Assembly: GCA_003538135.1 (NCBI GenBank)
Contig: DPOR01000013.1
Coordinates: 444,118-508,117, forward strand
From: Oscillospiraceae bacterium
GTDB lineage: Bacteria > Bacillota > Clostridia > Oscillospirales > Acutalibacteraceae
DNA: 64,000 nt
Direction of reading: 5' to 3'
The position numbers and the translations under genes are program-made. The notes below the pieces were generated by a model that was given only the letters and a program-made list of their open reading frames with translations, ran no database searches and was not told the origin of the DNA. Positions 1-7,634 of this stretch are shown here, in pieces (the stretch's first letter is position 1; every line of letters starts with the position of its first letter).

Positions 1-32
1 ACAAAAAATATAACGACTGCGCGTCTTGGCAT
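1..32 (-). CDS. Start of a gene truncated by the window edge
   Basis: An ATG lies at 32-30 on the minus strand, preceded by GGAG with 8-9 bases of spacing. The ten or so visible codons read MPRRAVVIFF, a basic start running into hydrophobic residues, as in a signal peptide or membrane anchor. It follows the U32 gene in the same direction with an 82-base gap, so it may be the next gene of that operon. Nothing can be said about its function. Confidence 0.45.
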   Translation of the reverse strand, partial: MPRRAVVIFF

Positions 33-114
33 AGTATCATCTCCGACGGTTGATAAAATTATCATTGACCGTTTTCTGCGATAAAATGCAGACGCGCAGT
101 TTAACTGTTCGGTT

Positions 115-1350
115 TTATTTTCCGTCCGTGCTGCGGCGGATAAATGCGCCGGCGGGAACATCGGCATCGCAGTCAAAGGTGAACTCCGCCATGGGATTCG
201 GAGCATTGTCAACACTCTCACCCAGAGCATTTTTGAGGTTTTTGACTGTGACAACGGTCGGGGCTTTTCCTCTGTTCATTATCTCGAGCTCGTCGCCCTC
301 GAAGAATCTGTTTCTCTGGCTGACGGTCAGAGTCCCGTTCTCGCTCTTCAAGGCTATCGCCGCCACTTCCCAGCTGCGGATATAGCCGCCCTTATAATAT
401 ATCTGAGCATCGTCGCGCGGCGAGCCGAAGAAAAATCCCGTGCAGTAGTCGCGGTGGCTTATTCTGTATACCTCGTCGAGAATCCACTGTGCGGGCTTGA
501 AATCTCCCGACGGTGCGGCGAGATATGCGTCAACCGCGCTCCTGTAAGCGTTCGTGACAACTGCCGTGTAATATTCGGTCTTTGCCCTGCCCTCGATTTT
601 GAAGCTCGAAACACCCGCTTTAATAAGCTCCGGAATATGCTCAATCATACACATATCCTTTGAGTTCATTATATAAGTTCCGCTCTGCGTCTCCTCGACG
701 GGGAAATATTCGTTCGGGCGGGTGCTCTCCATGAGGCTGTATTCCCAGCGGCAGGGCTGGGAGCATTCGCCCTTGTTCGAATGTCTGTCTGTCAGATAAT
801 TCGAGAGCAGGCAGCGCCCGGAATACGAGACGCACATAGCGCCGTGAACAAAGCACTCGAGTTCCATTTTCTCAGGCATACCCGCTCGGAGATCCGCGAG
901 CTCGTCAAGAGTAAGCTCGCGCGCCGAAACAATTCTTTCCGCGCCGAGATCAAAGAGCATACGCGCACTCTCTGCGTTTGCGACTCCGGTCTGCGTCGAG
1001 ATGTGTATCGGAATATCGGGCGCATATTTTTTCGCGTAAGAGAGTACTCCGAGATCGGTTATTATGAGCGCATCGACCCCCGCGGCGCGGGCGCTTTCAA
1101 GAAAAGGCGGGAGCTCCTTCAGCTGGGCGGTATTCGGGATAATATTGCAGGTAAGGTAGACCTTGACGCCGTTTTCATGGGCGAACGCCACGGCTTTTGA
1201 CAGCTCGTCATCAGAAAAATTCTTCGGCGCGGCACGCATTCCAAAGCGCGTTCCGCCCACATAAACCGCGTCCGCGCCGTAATACACGGCGGCTTTCAGG
1301 CGTTCCGCGTCCCCTGCGGGCGCGAGAACCTCCGGTCTTATTATATCCAT
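115..1350 (-). CDS. U32 family peptidase-like protein (tRNA hydroxylation TrhP type)
   Basis: A 411-residue U32 family protein. The N-terminus EVLAPAGDAERLKAAVYYGA is typical of the family. Residues around 165-205 carry the U32 signature (ELECFVHGAMCVSYSGRCLL, then CSQPCRW), whose cysteines are the likely Fe-S ligands. Members of this family in Bacillus and E. coli (TrhP/RlhA) act in RNA hydroxylation rather than proteolysis: TrhP makes 5-hydroxyuridine at tRNA position 34. The start at 1350 is chosen because GGAG lies 7 bases upstream; an earlier in-frame ATG at 1368 lacks this. It follows mltG by 57 bases, the same order seen in Bacillus (yrrL then the U32 genes), which supports the TrhP reading. 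A collagenase-type protease role is possible but less likely. Confidence 0.87.
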   Translation of the reverse strand: MDIIRPEVLAPAGDAERLKAAVYYGADAVYVGGTRFGMRAAPKNFSDDELSKAVAFAHENGVKVYLTCNIIPNTAQLKELPPFLESARAAGVDALIITDLGVLSYAKKYAPDIPIHISTQTGVANAESARMLFDLGAERIVSARELTLDELADLRAGMPEKMELECFVHGAMCVSYSGRCLLSNYLTDRHSNKGECSQPCRWEYSLMESTRPNEYFPVEETQSGTYIMNSKDMCMIEHIPELIKAGVSSFKIEGRAKTEYYTAVVTNAYRSAVDAYLAAPSGDFKPAQWILDEVYRISHRDYCTGFFFGSPRDDAQIYYKGGYIRSWEVAAIALKSENGTLTVSQRNRFFEGDELEIMNRGKAPTVVTVKNLKNALGESVDNAPNPMAEFTFDCDADVPAGAFIRRSTDGK

Positions 1351-1407
1351 TGCCGAACTCCTTTTCATAGCTAAGGGAGCAAGCGTTTTCAGCCTGCTCC
1401 CCGTGAT

Positions 1408-2799
1408 TCAGTTCTGGCTGAAAGCCTTGAGCACATTGGCGTCGTGCTCGCTCTTTGTTTTCGCCATATAGATATTTCCGAACTTGTCGTGGCAGAAATA
1501 ATAGTATCTGGTATTCGACGGATAGAGCGCCGCCTTTATCGCCGCCGCACCGGGGTTGCAAATGGGTCCTGGCGGGAGTCCCTGAGCAGAATAGGTGTTA
1601 TATGCATCGGCGTACTTGTTGACGAGATTGACGTCGGTTATGGGCGTGACATACTTCTTGATATAGTCCTTTGTGGAATCACACTCGAGTCTGCCGGCAG
1701 TCTGAGACGGATTCTTTAGGCGGTTATGGATGACGGACGAAATAAGCTTCATCTGGCTGTCATCGGCGGCTTCGCGCTGGATTATCGAGGCTATGGTCAG
1801 TATCTCGTCGACCGAATAACCAAGCTCCTTTGCGCGCTTGTCGTAGTCCTCTGTCCAGACGTTCGAGAAAGCATCAAGGAATCTGCGTATTGCGATATTC
1901 GCGCTCTCTCCCTGGAAGAAATCATAGGTGGCCGGGAAGAGATAGCCCTCAAGTCGGTACGTTCTGTTTTCGCTGTTCTTTATCGATGAGAGGAACGAAT
2001 AATCGAACTGCGAATCACTTATAGCCTTGATGAAATAAGATGCGGTGCACACGCCGTACTCTTCGAGTCTTGCGGCTATCTGCGGAATCGACCAGCCCTC
2101 GGGGAAGAGAAGCGTCACCGTATTCGGCCCTGCCTGAACCGCGCGGCATTCATAGAGCATTCCCTCAACGCCCATGCTCGGCTGCAGGTAATAGATACCG
2201 CTTATATATTCGGGCTCCGGAGGTCCGGCAAAGAGAACCTTTATCTTATATCCGAGCCTCTGTGCCTTATTGAGTCCGCTCTTCATACCCGTGCCCTTTG
2301 CGGCGGCGGACAGCTTGTAGAACATCTTGCAGAAGGTCTTGTTTTTAATAAGCCCGTTATCGTCAAGAATATCGATTATCTGATTAGTTGTAGCGTCCTG
2401 CGGGATATTCACGGTCACGATATCGTTGCCGCGGCTTATCGCCAAGACATCGTTTATGCACGAAATGGCTATAAAAGAAAGCACGGCGGATATGGCAACT
2501 ATAACAAGTATAAACGCGGTCAGAATAAGCGCGTCTGCGGTTTTATCGGTCTTAGTCTTTGCTTTGGTCTTTGCGGACGCAGCGACATTAGGCGCTTTTG
2601 ACTCATTGGAGCGCTTCCATGCGGGACGGCTCGAGAAATAGACCTCGCCCTTATAGGCAGGCACATCGTCCTGCGGCTGAACGGCGGTATTATCGTCCTC
2701 ATCGATATGGACAACAAAATTTTTAACTTTTTCGCGTCTGTCCGGCGTTTCGGGCGTACCGCCTTTATCGTCGTTATAAAATTTCAGCGTTTTTTTCAT
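1408..2799 (-). CDS. mltG: Endolytic murein transglycosylase MltG
   Basis: A 463-residue YceG/MltG family protein that cuts nascent peptidoglycan strands at the outer face of the membrane and so sets glycan chain length. Residues 1-90 are charged and cytoplasmic, with one membrane segment at about 91-115 (ILTAFILVIVAISAVLSFIA). The catalytic domain holds the family motif IASIIQREA, whose glutamate is the catalytic residue, and the C-terminal signature YYFCHDKFGNIYMAKTKSEH. A ribosome binding site GAGGAG lies 6 bases before the ATG. The long cytoplasmic head is common in Firmicutes homologues. It lies 12 bases after the cyclo-ligase gene in the same operon. Confidence 0.94.
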   Translation of the reverse strand: MKKTLKFYNDDKGGTPETPDRREKVKNFVVHIDEDDNTAVQPQDDVPAYKGEVYFSSRPAWKRSNESKAPNVAASAKTKAKTKTDKTADALILTAFILVIVAISAVLSFIAISCINDVLAISRGNDIVTVNIPQDATTNQIIDILDDNGLIKNKTFCKMFYKLSAAAKGTGMKSGLNKAQRLGYKIKVLFAGPPEPEYISGIYYLQPSMGVEGMLYECRAVQAGPNTVTLLFPEGWSIPQIAARLEEYGVCTASYFIKAISDSQFDYSFLSSIKNSENRTYRLEGYLFPATYDFFQGESANIAIRRFLDAFSNVWTEDYDKRAKELGYSVDEILTIASIIQREAADDSQMKLISSVIHNRLKNPSQTAGRLECDSTKDYIKKYVTPITDVNLVNKYADAYNTYSAQGLPPGPICNPGAAAIKAALYPSNTRYYYFCHDKFGNIYMAKTKSEHDANVLKAFSQN

Positions 2800-2811
2800 A
2801 TGTAGCTCCTC

Positions 2812-3396
2812 TCAGCCGTTTGAAATTACCCTTTTTTCCGTTACTACGACATCGGCGCACCTGTCAAATCTTCCTCGCGGAAGCCTGTCGGTGATACAGC
2901 ATTCGTAGCATATCCCAACCGTGTCCCCTTTGAAGCGGGACAGGAATCTGTCATAATAACCCTTGCCGAAGCCCAGTCGATAACCCTGCTCATCGAAGGT
3001 GAGCGCGGGAATTATGCAGAGCCCCTTGCTCATGTCAACAAGCTTCTCGCATTTCGACTTTATCGGCTCGGGTATCCCGTAGGCGCCCTGCTGCAGGTCG
3101 TCAAACGAGGTTATATAATAAAACTCCATCTCGTGAAGTCCCGGAATGCAGCGCGGAACCGCGACCTTTTTAGACCGCTTGAGCGCATCCTCGATAAGGG
3201 CGCGTGTATCGACCTCTATACCTGAGGAAACATAGGTCAGAAGTGTTTCGCAGTCTCTGTACCGCCAGAGGTTCGTCAGACGGTTGAAGATACGCATATC
3301 GAGACTTTTCTTCTCCTCCTCGGTAAACTGCGAGCGGAGAAGCTTGCATTTGCTCCGAAGAGCCGCCTTTTCTTCTCGTATATCTTTCAGGAGCAT
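2812..3396 (-). CDS. 5-formyltetrahydrofolate cyclo-ligase
   Basis: A 194-residue protein of the 5-FTHF cyclo-ligase family, usual length. The enzyme uses ATP to convert 5-formyl-THF to 5,10-methenyl-THF in the cytosol, recovering folate from a storage or inhibitory form. The C-terminal signature GFGKGYYDRFL (about residues 142-152) is the family hallmark, and an early Lys/Arg-rich helix (REEKAALRSKCKLLRSQF) matches the nucleotide-binding end. The start overlaps the 3' end of the DJ-1 gene by 10 bases, and the GGAG of its ribosome site lies inside that gene, so the two are probably translationally coupled. Confidence 0.93.
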   Translation of the reverse strand: MLLKDIREEKAALRSKCKLLRSQFTEEEKKSLDMRIFNRLTNLWRYRDCETLLTYVSSGIEVDTRALIEDALKRSKKVAVPRCIPGLHEMEFYYITSFDDLQQGAYGIPEPIKSKCEKLVDMSKGLCIIPALTFDEQGYRLGFGKGYYDRFLSRFKGDTVGICYECCITDRLPRGRFDRCADVVVTEKRVISNG

Positions 3397-3929
3397 TGAA
3401 GCGACTCCTCGATTTTCTTCGCCTTCGCTTCGCCGACAAACACAGAGGCTATTGCAAGCCCGAATTTCACGGCGCTGCCCATACCCTTGGCGGTTATTAT
3501 ATTGCCGTGCGAAACAACAAACGATTCGGAGAGCTCAGCGCCTTCAAGCTCGCTTTCAAATCCGGGGAAGCAAACCGCCTTTTTGCCCTTGAGCATACCC
3601 TTGTGACCGAGTATGGACGGGGCGGCGCAAATGGCGCAAAGAAGCTTCCCGTTTTCAAAGGCATAGTCAATAAAAGCGTTGACCTTATCGGATCTTTCGA
3701 GATTCAGCGTGCCGGGCATTCCGCCGGGCAGAATGACGGCCTCGATATCCTCGCCGGGAGTCAAATCACCGTCTGTGGCGTCGCACACGGTGCTTATACC
3801 GTGCGCTCCGGTTATGACATCCGAACCGACGCCGACAATTTTCACATTGAGATCGGCTCTGCGCAGAACATCTACCGTCGCGAGAGCCTCGACCTCTTCA
3901 AAGCCGTTTGCAAGAAAAATGTATATCAT
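3387..3929 (-). CDS. DJ-1/PfpI family protein (ThiJ/YajL-like)
   Basis: A 180-residue member of the class-I glutamine-amidotransferase-like DJ-1 family. The nucleophile elbow is AICAAPSIL (cysteine near residue 100) and the supporting glutamate is in NGFEEVEALA (near residue 15), both as in DJ-1/YajL. Family members have been described as redox-responsive chaperones or glyoxalase/deglycase enzymes; which applies here cannot be told from sequence. GGAGGG lies 7 bases before the ATG. It sits between the GNAT and cyclo-ligase genes in one operon. Confidence 0.9.
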   Translation of the reverse strand: MIYIFLANGFEEVEALATVDVLRRADLNVKIVGVGSDVITGAHGISTVCDATDGDLTPGEDIEAVILPGGMPGTLNLERSDKVNAFIDYAFENGKLLCAICAAPSILGHKGMLKGKKAVCFPGFESELEGAELSESFVVSHGNIITAKGMGSAVKFGLAIASVFVGEAKAKKIEESLQCS

Positions 3930-3944
3930 ATCTTTTCCCTCCGT

Positions 3945-4823
3945 TTAACCGAGAGTAAGTCCCATATAGGCGTTTTTTATATCTTTAAGTGCCGACTCCG
4001 AATCCGCGTTGAGCGGCAGGAGCATGGCGTTATTGCGAGTCGTGAAAGAGTCCGCAGAGAGCGGAAAATCAAGCGGAAGTCTGAACAAAAAGCTGTCGCA
4101 ATCGCTTGCGCGGAGCAGCGCATATGCGAGCACGGGGACGCATCCGCGCCTTGCGGCGCACTCCCTTATCACGGCCGTGCCGTCCTCTTCGTCAAAGAGA
4201 GCGTAGGCGGAGCATCTGCCCGACGAGGACGCAGCGACGCTTTTACAGCCCGCGTTGGCGTTTTCGTCTATCGCGTATTGCAGAGCATCTATATCCCACA
4301 CGAAGCAGTCGATGCCGCAGAGACAGGCATTGCGGACAGTCTGCATACCGTCGGAGGTAAGCTTCACAATTTGAGCGCCGCCGTCCGCGATAAGCTCAAG
4401 GTGGCGGCGGTCAACGGTCATCAGCTTTTCTTCAAAAGCCGAACGGTAGCCGAAACGGGAATAGTAATCAAAGAGGCTGCCCTCTGCGGGAACGAGGCAA
4501 ATATAATCGAGTCCCAAATCGCGGCAAAGCGACTCGGCGGCGCGAAGCAGCTCGCCCATGCAGCCGCGGGAGCGAAAATCCGGATGAGTGCAGGCGGCAT
4601 AGAGATACGCCGCTTCAAATGCCTCGCCCGCTATTCTCACCTTGCCGTCAAGCAGATAGAGCACCGAACAAATTCTGCCGTCCTCTCGCCCGACAAGCGT
4701 ACGCTCCGGCACAAAACGAGCGCGCATAAACGCGGAGATATACTCCTCGTCGTCGCCGAAGCAGGTGCGCCACAGGGCAATAAGTTCGCCTATATCCTCT
4801 TTTGTAGAAGCTGATACTGTCAT
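3945..4823 (-). CDS. GNAT family N-acetyltransferase
   Basis: A 292-residue protein with one clear GNAT fold in its first half. The acetyl-CoA pyrophosphate-binding loop is ATHPDFRSRGCMGELL (about residues 73-88). The C-terminal half has no recognisable motif and resembles the second, degenerate domain of larger Eis-like acetyltransferases. The substrate is unknown. The ATG overlaps the stop of the DUF2156 gene (ATGA), with AAGGG 7 bases upstream, so translation is likely coupled. A lone GNAT paired with a lysyltransferase-like GNAT relative (the next gene upstream) suggests two related acyl/aminoacyl transferases acting together, but this is inference. Confidence 0.85.
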   Translation of the reverse strand: MTVSASTKEDIGELIALWRTCFGDDEEYISAFMRARFVPERTLVGREDGRICSVLYLLDGKVRIAGEAFEAAYLYAACTHPDFRSRGCMGELLRAAESLCRDLGLDYICLVPAEGSLFDYYSRFGYRSAFEEKLMTVDRRHLELIADGGAQIVKLTSDGMQTVRNACLCGIDCFVWDIDALQYAIDENANAGCKSVAASSSGRCSAYALFDEEDGTAVIRECAARRGCVPVLAYALLRASDCDSFLFRLPLDFPLSADSFTTRNNAMLLPLNADSESALKDIKNAYMGLTLG

Positions 4824-5731
4824 TTCTTGACCCTTGCCATATATTTTTCAAGGAGAATGTCCGGATAATAGGAGAGCTTTGCTTTGCGCAACCCCTCCGA
4901 GCCCGTATCATCCTCGCGGTTGACATATTTATACTGCGAGAGCGCATTCGCGGCAAACTCGCGGTTTATCATCGGATAAGCTCCGCGCACATCCGCATAG
5001 GCTTTTTCAATATGGGTGCAGAACATCTCGGGGTTCATCTCTTCCCCGAAAGTGAACGCGACTACCTCGCCGTTCGCTCTGAGCAATCCCCCGACAAAAC
5101 CGAGCTCAAAATAGTTTTTAAAGCTGATATTTATCGCGTCGAGCTCGTCATCCATCGCCTCGGGGTCTTTTTCTCTGTTTCTGCGCTCCCACTCGGCGTT
5201 CATTGCTATGCATTCGTCAAGGTTGTCCGCGGTTATGGGCTCATAGCTCCACTCGTTGTCGCGGACAAATGCGGCGATATGATTTCTCTTGCCGTGGAAC
5301 TTCTTTCCGGGCAGATTAATAAGATTTTCGGTAAGATATATATAGTCGTAGCTGTCTCTGAGCGGTTCAAACTCAAACTTTCCGGGGAACATCGCCTCGA
5401 CTTTTTTCACGCACTCGTTGTTGAGTCCGAACATCTCAAGGTTGAACCCGCTTTTCAAAGAGTCCTCTTCAATGAGCTCTATGGCCTTTTTGAGGTCTCC
5501 CGAGCCGACGGGGATGCCGTAAGTCAGTCTTTTCACGCCGTCGCCGTCATCGTCATCGGAGCCGTTTTTTGAAAAAAGAAAGCCGTCATGAAGCGCTATT
5601 CTTATATTATAAACATGCTGCCAGATAAATATATCGCCGAAGCTGTAGTCGCAGCCGAAGCGTTTTGCGTGGCTGATAATGGGCGCCACCCATTTTCTGT
5701 CCTCGGTCACCGGAGGGCGGAAATCCAACAT
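4820..5731 (-). CDS. DUF2156 protein (C-terminal domain of phosphatidylglycerol lysyltransferase type)
   Basis: A 303-residue soluble protein resembling the DUF2156 family: MLDFRPPVTEDRKWVAPIIS start, FGCDYSFGDIFIWQHVY at about 26-42, KRNHIAAF at mid-protein. DUF2156 is the tandem-GNAT aminoacyltransferase domain of MprF, but this protein has no membrane domain, so it is a free-standing relative with unknown substrate. The start is placed at the ATG at 5731; the TTG at 5740 would leave only one base after GGAG. It is the first gene after the promoter at 5795-5823. Confidence 0.83.
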   Translation of the reverse strand: MLDFRPPVTEDRKWVAPIISHAKRFGCDYSFGDIFIWQHVYNIRIALHDGFLFSKNGSDDDDGDGVKRLTYGIPVGSGDLKKAIELIEEDSLKSGFNLEMFGLNNECVKKVEAMFPGKFEFEPLRDSYDYIYLTENLINLPGKKFHGKRNHIAAFVRDNEWSYEPITADNLDECIAMNAEWERRNREKDPEAMDDELDAINISFKNYFELGFVGGLLRANGEVVAFTFGEEMNPEMFCTHIEKAYADVRGAYPMINREFAANALSQYKYVNREDDTGSEGLRKAKLSYYPDILLEKYMARVKK

Positions 5732-5794
5732 AAATAACAATCTCCCTGTTTCCAGTCTGCCATAAGCAAACTTCCCGAATTTAGGATTCAGATA

Positions 5795-5823
5795 ATTATA
5801 ACAAAATCATACACTTTTTTCAA
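5795..5823 (-). promoter_or_regulatory. Promoter of the DUF2156-to-U32 operon
   Basis: On the minus strand, TTGAAA (5823-5818) and TATAAT (5800-5795) are separated by 17 bases, a near-consensus housekeeping promoter. It lies about 65 bases upstream of the first start codon and is the only strong candidate for the whole six-gene run down to the left edge. Confidence 0.75.
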
Positions 5824-5930
5824 GAGCCCGAAAGACCAAACCGAAAGCCGCCAAAGAGCTTTTTTAGTGCGAAACGCAGATAACGGGGATATTCTTGACC
5901 GCGCGGGCTGATTTATACCGAAGCAAATGC

Positions 5931-5962
5931 AAAAGGGAGCGCACCGAAAGAGGTACGCTCCC
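5931..5962 (-). terminator. Intrinsic terminator after dpaB
   Basis: On the minus strand an 11-bp stem (5962-5952 with 5945-5935, one G-U pair) encloses a short loop and is followed by TTTT. It lies just past the dpaB stop codon. Confidence 0.75.
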
Positions 5963-5968
5963 CGTATA

Positions 5969-6556
5969 TCAAACCGCGGACGGAGCGAGCAACAGAGGCT
6001 CCGGCTGTACGCCCGAGAGTGCGGTAACGGCTGCATCGTAAGTTTTTGAGAAATCCGCAACTATGGAATTGGGCTTTTTTATATGATCGTCCTGGCGCAT
6101 CGGAACAAAGAATATGTGCTTTGTGTTCAGCAGTCTTCCGATATTGGCGGCGGCCGCGCCGAGGGCATCATTGGTTGAAACAGCTATCAGCACCGCGCCT
6201 CCGTTTCTGATATGCGCTTTTGCCGCAAGCGTTACAGGAGTATCGGTTATTCCGTTGGCGAGCTTCGCCAAGGTGTTTCCGGTGCAGGGCTCGATAATAA
6301 GGATATCTATCATTCTCTTGGGGCCTATCGGCTCTGCGTCTCTTATCGTATGGATAACGGGTCTGCCGCAGATATCTTCGATTTCGGCAACAATATCGGC
6401 CGCCTTGCCGAAGCGCGTATCTGTCGAATATGCATTTTCGGACATTATCGGGAAAATGTCCGCTCCGAGTGCTTTCAGCTCCCGCATTTGGATTAATGCT
6501 TTTGACAGGGTGCAAAATGACCCGCAAAGGGCAAAGCCCACGCGCAACTGATCCAT
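5969..6556 (-). CDS. dpaB: Dipicolinate synthase subunit B
   Basis: A 195-residue flavoprotein-fold protein matching SpoVFB/DpaB. Together with DpaA it converts a lysine-pathway intermediate to dipicolinic acid, the spore-core chelator, in the mother cell. The visible family features are the N-terminal RVGFALCGSFCTLSKA and IEPCTGNTLAKLANGITDTP in the middle. The ATG at 6556 overlaps the last base of the dpaA stop codon, with AGGAGG 7 bases upstream; the TTG at 6559 is less well spaced. The precursor comes from the pathway encoded by the asd-dapA-dapB operon further along this window. Confidence 0.94.
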   Translation of the reverse strand: MDQLRVGFALCGSFCTLSKALIQMRELKALGADIFPIMSENAYSTDTRFGKAADIVAEIEDICGRPVIHTIRDAEPIGPKRMIDILIIEPCTGNTLAKLANGITDTPVTLAAKAHIRNGGAVLIAVSTNDALGAAAANIGRLLNTKHIFFVPMRQDDHIKKPNSIVADFSKTYDAAVTALSGVQPEPLLLAPSAV

Positions 6557-7422
6557 CAACTCCCCTCCTTTATAATATTGAATATGGCATCGGCTATTAT
6601 TTCCCCCGCCGTTTTCGGTGCGGTCTTTCCGGGCAGAGAGCCGGGCACCTCAACGTTGAGGCCGAGCTCTCTCGCACAGGCGAAATCGGTGCCGTAAGGG
6701 GCAGAGGCGATATCTATAACAAGACAGTCTCGGCGAAGAGCGGAAAGTATTTTACAGTCAAGAACGAGGCTCGGCACGGTGTTGACGAGCAAATCAAGCT
6801 TCGGAGCCGTCCTCATAAGCTCAGAGACAGGCACGGCGCCGAGCCCGCGAGTTCTCGCCCACGCGAGGTCGCTGCATTTTCTCGCCGCGACGGTCACATG
6901 AGCGCCGAGAGCCGCAAGCATATCGGCAAGCACCTTTGCCGTTCTGCCGTAGCCCGTGACGGCGCACTGCGCACCGTGTACGGTTATCTTCATATTTTCC
7001 ATGGCTATTTTTATAACGCCCTGCGCCGTCGGCACGGCGTTGTTGACCGCCAATTCCTCGCGCTCAAAGTAATCGAAAACGCGGATACCCTTTTTGAAAA
7101 AACTCGACTTCAAAGCGCCGTCCATCATCCCCGCAAAAACGGTCTGACCGCGCTCGAGAGTGTCGGAAAGCCCGTTCAGGGTCAAGGGACTCGAATTGAG
7201 ATGAACTCCGTCTCGGCTGACGGGCAGAGGCAGAATGACCGCATCGGCGCGAGCCGCCGCAGAATCTATGCTCTTCTCCCCCGTCGGACACATATTTTCA
7301 AAGCCTGCGGGCGGCGAAGATGCAAAGATTTCCACATCGAACCCTTTTTCGGCAAGGCTCTGAGAGGTGTAGAGCATACGCTCGTCTCCGCCTACGGTCA
7401 GAAGTTTTTTGATATTCATCAT
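6556..7422 (-). CDS. dpaA: Dipicolinate synthase subunit A
   Basis: A 288-residue SpoVFA/DpaA protein. Its C-terminal half has an NAD(P)-binding Rossmann motif, AVTGYGRTAKVLADMLAALG at about residues 153-172, as in alanine and S-adenosylhomocysteine dehydrogenases, fitting its role in dipicolinate formation. The N-terminus MMNIKKLLTVGGDERM is typical of the family. AGGGGG lies 7 bases before the first ATG. It forms a two-gene operon with dpaB behind a sigma-K-type promoter, so expression is expected late in the mother cell. Confidence 0.95.
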   Translation of the reverse strand: MMNIKKLLTVGGDERMLYTSQSLAEKGFDVEIFASSPPAGFENMCPTGEKSIDSAAARADAVILPLPVSRDGVHLNSSPLTLNGLSDTLERGQTVFAGMMDGALKSSFFKKGIRVFDYFEREELAVNNAVPTAQGVIKIAMENMKITVHGAQCAVTGYGRTAKVLADMLAALGAHVTVAARKCSDLAWARTRGLGAVPVSELMRTAPKLDLLVNTVPSLVLDCKILSALRRDCLVIDIASAPYGTDFACARELGLNVEVPGSLPGKTAPKTAGEIIADAIFNIIKEGS

Positions 7423-7447
7423 ACGTTTTCCCCCTTTGCCTCATCTC

Positions 7448-7475
7448 CAGTATATGAACCGCCGCTCGGCTCGGT
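7448..7475 (-). promoter_or_regulatory. Probable sigma-K promoter of dpaAB
   Basis: On the minus strand, CATATACTG (7456-7448) fits the sigma-K -10 consensus CATAnnnTA at all but the last position. An AC (7475-7474) lies exactly 17 bases upstream, as in the sigma-K -35 element. It is 26 bases from the dpaA start codon. The motif is short, so the call rests partly on the known sigma-K control of this operon in Bacillus. Confidence 0.55.
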
Positions 7476-7527
7476 CATAGCTTTGTAACAAAATATTTAT
7501 AAAAATATATTATATTTTTCTTGCGGA

Positions 7528-7541
7528 TGTATTATAATACA
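7528..7541 (+). promoter_or_regulatory. Palindromic AT-rich -10 region upstream of murC
   Basis: TGTATTATAATACA is a perfect 14-bp palindrome containing TATAAT at 7533-7538, about 94 bases before murC. The matching -35 position (7510-7515, TTATAT) is poor, so either an activator is needed or the true promoter is one of the other AT-rich stretches between 7550 and 7600. The palindrome may be an operator. Confidence 0.35.
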
Positions 7542-7634
7542 AGCTGAGCATTTATAATTTATATGTATATTATGAAGCGTATTCTGATTTCGGCTCGTTT
7601 TTGAATATGCAAAAGATTCGGAGGCTTGCTAGTT

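Noticed and set aside
3396..4814. A 472-codon plus-strand frame opposite the DJ-1 and GNAT genes
   Set aside because: The minus-strand genes are overlapping and motif-bearing; the plus frame is not supported.
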